A DNA stretch of 64,000 nt from SAR86 cluster bacterium (GTDB taxonomy: Bacteria > Pseudomonadota > Gammaproteobacteria > Magnimaribacterales > AG-339-G14). The notes beneath the pieces were generated by a model. That model was given only the letters and a program-made list of their open reading frames with translations, was not told where the DNA came from and did no database searches. Position 1 is the stretch's first letter; each line of letters starts with the position of its first letter. Below, piece after piece: positions 62,132 to 64,000 of the stretch. The stretch spans positions 89,386-153,385 of the forward strand of contig JAOIHS010000002.1 of the NCBI GenBank assembly GCA_028135785.1, in the 5' to 3' direction. The position numbers and the translations under genes are program-made.

Positions 62132-64000
62132 GAGCTGCAATTAATTTTTGTTTATGACCAATCCATCTATTCATTAAAATATTCATTTCTTTTGGATGGT
62201 TAGAAATAACATCTGCTAATTCCTGAGCTACTTCAAGATAATGAGCATCTCTAATAAGATCTGCGATTCTTAATTCCATTCCGCCAGATTGTTTTGTTCC
62301 TAAAATTTCTCCAGAACCTCTTAATTTCATATCTATTTCAGAGATTTCAAACCCATCATTAGTTTTCTTCATCGCTGACATTCTTGCTTCTGCTATATCC
62401 CCAAGACTTCCTTGGTAAAGTAGAACACAATGAGCATTCATATCTGGGCCTCTTCCAACCCTTCCTCTAAGTTGATGAAGTTGAGATAACCCAAGACGTT
62501 CAGCATTTTCAATTATCATTAGGCTTGCATTAGGAACGTCCATTCCAACCTCAATAACTGTCGTACAAACTAAAACATTTGTTTTGCCTTTTCGAAAATC
62601 TTCGATAGCTAAATCTTTTTCTAATTTATTAAGTTTGCTATGAACTAATCCAATATTTAAATTCTGACTTTTTTTCTCTATCCATTCTTTAGCAGATTCT
62701 GCAGCCTGAACATCCAAGCTTTCCGATTCTTCTATCATGGTGCATAGCCAAAAGGCTTGATTTCCACCTTTACAGATAACTTCGAGACGTTCAATTAAAT
62801 CATCTCTTTTATCATTAGACATTACGGAAGTTATGACAGGATTCCTTCCAGGAGGCATTTCATCTATTTTAGAAACACTAAGATCTGCGAATATTGTCAT
62901 TGCTAAAGTTCTAGGAATTGGTGTTGCCGTCATAAATAATTGATGAGGTAAAAGATCATCATTAGTTTTTTGAAGCATCTCATATCTCTGTTTGACGCCA
63001 AATCTTTGTTGTTCATCAACAACTATTAAAGAGAGATTATTCATTTTAACTCTTTCTTGAAATACAGCATGAGTACCTATAAGAATTTTTATCTCTCCCG
63101 ATTTAAGTTTTTTATCAATTAATTCCCATTCCTTTTTTTTTGTCTTTCCTGTTAATAATTCGACACTTATTTTTTCACTTTTAAACCAATTGGAAAAATT
63201 CTTGAAATGCTGTTCAGCTAGAACTTCAGTAGGACAAAGCAGAACAGATTGTAAATTATTTTTTGCACAAGTAAGCATTGCACCAGCTGCCACAACAGTT
63301 TTTCCAGAACCAACATCACCTTGCACAAGTCTCCTCATGGGTTTAGAGCTATTAATATCTTTTTGAATTTCATTAATCACTCTTTGTTGAGCATTGGTAA
63401 GAGAGAAGGGAAGTTGCTTATAAAAACCGTCTAGAGTTTCTATATCACTCTTTACTTTAGGCGCAGTCATTCTATCTATTTTATCTGTTGAAATCTTTAC
63501 ACCTATCAAATTGGTAACGAGCTCTTCGATAATTAATCTTTTTTGTGCAGGATGTTCGAAATTTTTTATTTTTAAAATATCATCTTCAAGAGAAGGGTTG
63601 TGGATAATTTTCAGAGCATCTTTAATATTGAGATCTGAAATTTCTTTTTTTAAAAATATCTTATCAATCTCTTCTTCCTCTAAATTTGATTCATTTATTT
63701 GTTTCAGGCAATTAGAAATAACTGTTCTTAATCTATATTGAGTTATTTTATTTGATCCAAGCGAATATATTGGAGTGAGCGTGTCATCTAATGGAGGTCT
63801 AAATTTAGAGTTGAATATTTTATAACTTGGATGAATAACTTCTAATTTATTTCCTGAATTCCTTACAATTCCATAAATTCTAATGGAAAGGCCTTTCTCA
63901 AAAGATTTTGCTTGAGTTTGAGAAAAAAAGAAAAGTCTAATTTGCATGTATCCAGTGCCATCAGTAATTTTTGCATAAAAAGATCTTCTGCCTGGGTAAT
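62127..64000 (-). CDS. recG: ATP-dependent DNA helicase RecG (5' end beyond window)
   Basis: [56 protein letters not shown]; frame remains open upstream of 63947 ([17 protein letters not shown]). Confidence 0.95.
   Translation of the reverse strand, partial: YPGRRSFYAKITDGTGYMQIRLFFFSQTQAKSFEKGLSIRIYGIVRNSGNKLEVIHPSYKIFNSKFRPPLDDTLTPIYSLGSNKITQYRLRTVISNCLKQINESNLEEEEIDKIFLKKEISDLNIKDALKIIHNPSLEDDILKIKNFEHPAQKRLIIEELVTNLIGVKISTDKIDRMTAPKVKSDIETLDGFYKQLPFSLTNAQQRVINEIQKDINSSKPMRRLVQGDVGSGKTVVAAGAMLTCAKNNLQSVLLCPTEVLAEQHFKNFSNWFKSEKISVELLTGKTKKKEWELIDKKLKSGEIKILIGTHAVFQERVKMNNLSLIVVDEQQRFGVKQRYEMLQKTNDDLLPHQLFMTATPIPRTLAMTIFADLSVSKIDEMPPGRNPVITSVMSNDKRDDLIERLEVICKGGNQAFWLCTMIEESESLDVQAAESAKEWIEKKSQNLNIGLVHSKLNKLEKDLAIEDFRKGKTNVLVCTTVIEVGMDVPNASLMIIENAERLGLSQLHQLRGRVGRGPDMNAHCVLLYQGSLGDIAEARMSAMKKTNDGFEISEIDMKLRGSGEILGTKQSGGMELRIADLIRDAHYLEVAQELADVISNHPKEMNILMNRWIGHKQKLIAAQ

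Noticed and set aside
1-64000. CRISPR arrays, rRNA operons, IS elements, prophage structural genes
   Set aside because: No regularly spaced repeats, rRNA-like sequence, transposase or phage structural ORFs seen on either strand.

Overview
AT-rich bacterial chromosome window that looks like a streamlined marine gammaproteobacterium (possibly SAR86-like; lineage inferred from gene content only). Most of it is ordinary, densely packed core gene content: metX/yggT/proC/yggS/argS/efp; a TonB2-type energising operon; folA/thyA/lgt; rppH; zapE; mutY/hisBHAF; ntrBC/glnA plus a second glutamine synthetase; ubiA; hppA; recG. The strongest accessory signal is a compact ~2.95 kb element at a tRNA-Phe gene. 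A perfect 44-bp direct repeat (35448-35491 and 38397-38440) copies the 3' half of tRNA-Phe, from the anticodon stem/loop boundary to the encoded CCA. It brackets a m5C DNA methyltransferase, an HNH nuclease, a possible second nuclease and an 86-aa membrane-type ORF, and no integrase is visible. Other points of interest: a stand-alone inverse-autotransporter beta-barrel paired with a secreted protein, a metal-related TBDR/MerC/Met-rich barrel cluster, a Gfo/Idh/MocA-aldo/keto reductase fusion in a beta-glucoside locus, tandem GSII/GSI genes with an NtrC-like palindrome, a V-PPase with Na+-pump-like residues, a TBDR with an Ala/Gly-rich insertion, and a probable non-ATG (CTG) zapE start. Family calls come from reading the translations by eye; no database search was run.
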